Positions 61,752 to 64,000 of a stretch of DNA of 64,000 nucleotides are shown here, piece by piece. The notes under the pieces are model-generated. The model was not told the DNA's origin. It worked only from the letters and a program-made list of their open reading frames with translations, and did no database searches. The stretch is from Diplosphaera chodatii (taxonomy: Eukaryota; Chlorophyta; Trebouxiophyceae; Prasiolales; Stichococcaceae). Made by a program: the position numbers and the translations under genes. The stretch lies in NCBI GenBank assembly GCA_032358165.1, contig JAALGY010000047.1, forward strand, positions 248,001 through 312,000. Reading direction: 5' to 3'. Position 1 is the stretch's first letter, and each line of letters starts with the position of its first letter.

Positions 61752-63112
61752 GAGACTTGCAGTGAGCTGGGCGCGCCGCCTGCTGCTCATGGCCTTGGCA
61801 GTTCGCGGCAAACATCGCAGCAGCAAACAGCTGCGTGCCAGCGGCTGCGGTCTTGTATGCAGAGGGGGGTGCAGCGAGGAAGACGACCTGTGTGGTGGTG
61901 AGGGGCACTTGCCAGCACTGAGTCACATTGAGTTTATAGCACCGTGGCGACCGTGTCAGTGGCCGGCATCCCAGCGTGCGGAGCCCGGACAAGATCAGCT
62001 GCAGCAGCACAAGGCGCCGGCGGCAGCGGCAGCGGCTGCGGCCACAGCAGCAGTGCACTGCCACTCGGATTGGGGTTTCGGCTTGCCCAGGCAGTGAGGA
62101 TGGGGATGGGCGTGGTAGTACTGAATGATTGGCCGGAGCGGCCAAGCTGTAGTTGCCAGCATGTATGAGCAGCATCACCCAGCATGTTGGCATCAGTGCG
62201 CGATCCCAGTCGCAGCATGCTCCTCGGTACAGATGGTAGATGGGGTAACCCTTCTGCCCAGCTGCCAGCAGCCGCCGCGCCTGTAGCAGGCTGCAGTGCT
62301 GTAAGGCTGCAGGCCGGCCTGTGCCTCGCAGCGTTTGGCACCCAGCACATGGAGCTTGGCAGAGGGCATGCAAGTAGGCCGCCCGCGGCGGCTGTTGGCA
62401 TGCGGAGGACAGGAAGCAGCGTGATACGGAACCCAGCCTTAAGACTTGTGACCAGGTTTCCAGGCCAGGTGGTCATTCCGCAGGCTATCCGCTTTTGCTC
62501 CCTACCAAGACAAACCTGCTATGTCTGTTGCCTTCAGTCGAAGCAGCGGACTTAGACACTATGTCTGGTCTCCCCAGGCATGCCTGTCGGCACACGCTTT
62601 GTTCGAGAGTGATTGTACTATAGCCGCTCTGCTTTGTTCGCATGTCCCGCCATCACTTGTCCCTTCGATCATGGTACGTGTAGGATACCCTGCTTGTGAC
62701 ACCTGCTCTCTATCAAGCTCGATGGCAACCTCTCGAGCCACGTATTCAACGTCGAACTACGCTTCCACGGCCTGTGTCTGCGAAAGGAAGCACAGTAGCA
62801 TCGCTATGGCTGGCACCTGCTGCTTGTGCACCCTTCAGCGAATCACGCCCCTTGTGCATAGCTGCACGCATGACCTCTGCACAATATACCCAGCTTGCAA
62901 CCTCAATGTTTACACCTCGTTAAAGTCGCACATATGGGCCAGGATCGGCTGCATATATATGGCATGCAATGACGTACCGGATACCATCACACTAGACACC
63001 TGCATGCTCGTGCAGTAGCCAACCGTGATGCTGGTGCATATCTGACATACGAAGTCGAGAGAACTTCAGTGGGTGTAGGATTTCATGACGCGCATTTGGG
63101 TGAAGAATTGCT
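61752..63112. other. Intergenic region between REF-like and J-domain genes
   Basis: Both neighbours are on the plus strand. Frames here, such as 62521-63018, are Cys/Ser-rich and lack family features or convincing splice partners. No RNA gene was recognised. Confidence 0.4.
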
Positions 63113-64000
63113 ATGCTGAGCTACTATGATTTGCTCAATGTTGATGCGCGCGCCAGCACCGCAGAAATCAAGAAGGCTTTCAGGGAGCGAGCAAAAGAGC
63201 TCCATCCAGACAGAAACCCTGGCAGCGGCAGTGAGCTGCGGGAACAGTTTGCAGAGCTCGCAGAGGCATATGAGGTGAGGCCCGCGGCAGAACATAGCAT
63301 GTGTCCGCAAGCGGCAACATGCTGAGCAGTCTGTCGTCGCCTGGGCAAGGCGACTATCGAGCGTTCGTGCTCCCATTAGACCTGATCAGATTTTGCAGTT
63401 GCACGTCTTGGCTTCTGAGCATCGCATTTCCAATGGCTGACAGACTTGAGCGTCTGGGTGTCGCCTCATGGCAGGTGCTGCGAGACACTGGGCGGCGGGC
63501 GCAGTATGACGCCGCAAGGTCAGCGACCGCGGCGGGTCCCAGGGGTTTCCAGGGCGGCGTATACCAGCCGGGTGTGTCCGAGGACGCCTTCGAGGCGGCG
63601 TTCCGGCGGTGGTGGGAGAAGGCTGGTGCCGAGTGAGCGGTGTTCTTGGGGAGCCATTGTGATTCACTCAGCCGTTTGTGTCCTGCGTGCGTCTGCACCA
63701 TCAATTGTCGCAAGGCGTGCAACGGGGTGCATCTGGGACTACAACCACCTATGGCAGAGTGTTGACATGGCCAGTCATACTGCAAGAGGTCCCCGCCCTC
63801 AACAGTGCTGCAAGCTAAGCATGCAAGAGCAGGCATGTGCAAGCCGTGCCGTGGTAAGTGCATGTGTAAGAACAGGACTCCAGCATGTCGTGGACGTGAG
63901 GAGAGTGTGCATGCTGTGCAGCTGGCAGCAGCGTGCTGAGGACGAGCACTACAGCCGGAAGTCAGCTGCCGAGCGGAGGATGGAGGAAGCAGCAGCGTGG
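63113..64000 (+). CDS. J-domain (DnaJ-like) co-chaperone, 3' partial
   Basis: J-domain proteins stimulate the ATPase of Hsp70. Exon 1 (63113-63274) starts MLSYYDLLNVDARASTAEIK and contains the diagnostic HPD triad in AKELHPDRNPGSG and helix III FAELAEAYE. Exon 2 (63475-63632) continues VLRDTGRRAQYDAARS, completing the J-domain, then a Gly-rich linker and EDAFEAAFRRWWEKAGA. A TGA at 63634-63636 could end the protein at 107 residues. However it sits in a strong donor (GA|GTGAGC) and joins in phase 2 to an exon from 63922 that reads WQQRAEDEHYSRKSAAERRM. The gene therefore most likely continues past the right edge with a charged helical tail. No targeting peptide or zinc-finger region is visible. 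Confidence 0.88.

Overview
This is a nuclear window from a eukaryote, almost certainly a chlorophyte green alga. The DNA is GC-rich and the coding sequence is cut into many short exons by spliceosomal introns of roughly 100-400 bases with GT-AG borders. Several products are typical of plants and algae: an SBP-box transcription factor, a nuclear SufB, a REF/SRPP-type lipid-droplet protein, an AN1/C2H2 zinc-finger protein and receptor-like TKL kinases. A trebouxiophyte-like alga is a reasonable guess, but the species cannot be fixed from the sequence. Gene models were assembled by hand by joining exons in phase. Gene spans include introns.

Layout. Bases 1-19661 hold three related protein-kinase genes. 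The first (+, 5' end off the window) has a membrane segment and an intact kinase domain. The second (+, 5212-9258) lacks key catalytic residues and looks like a pseudokinase. The third (-, 10241-19661) has a signal peptide, a large ectodomain, one membrane segment, a kinase domain and a long Ala/Pro-rich tail. Then come a winged-helix protein of unclear family (-, 21317-26028), SufB of the plastid Fe-S cluster machinery (+, 27579-29434), a complete secreted neutral ceramidase (+, 30021-35271), an SBP-box transcription factor (+, 37027-42471) and fumarylacetoacetase (-, 43790-46959). These are followed by an organelle-type methionine aminopeptidase (+, 47351-49284), a 78-residue single-pass membrane protein (-, 49690-50181), an AN1 plus C2H2 zinc-finger protein (+, 50655-52021), a large AAA ATPase (-, 52728-58566), a REF/SRPP-like lipid-droplet protein (+, 60100-61751) and a J-domain protein running off the right edge (63113-64000).

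The genes do not form one pathway. Two links are possible: the ceramidase and the lipid-droplet protein both concern lipids, and SufB, the aminopeptidase and perhaps the small membrane protein act in organelles. Four close divergent gene pairs suggest shared promoter regions. No tRNA, rRNA, CRISPR array or complete transposon was recognised. The most unusual items are the decayed tandem copies of an exon end plus splice donor inside a kinase intron, the forkhead/H15-like winged helix, the pseudokinase next to its active relative, and two sharply AT-rich islands in fumarylacetoacetase introns.
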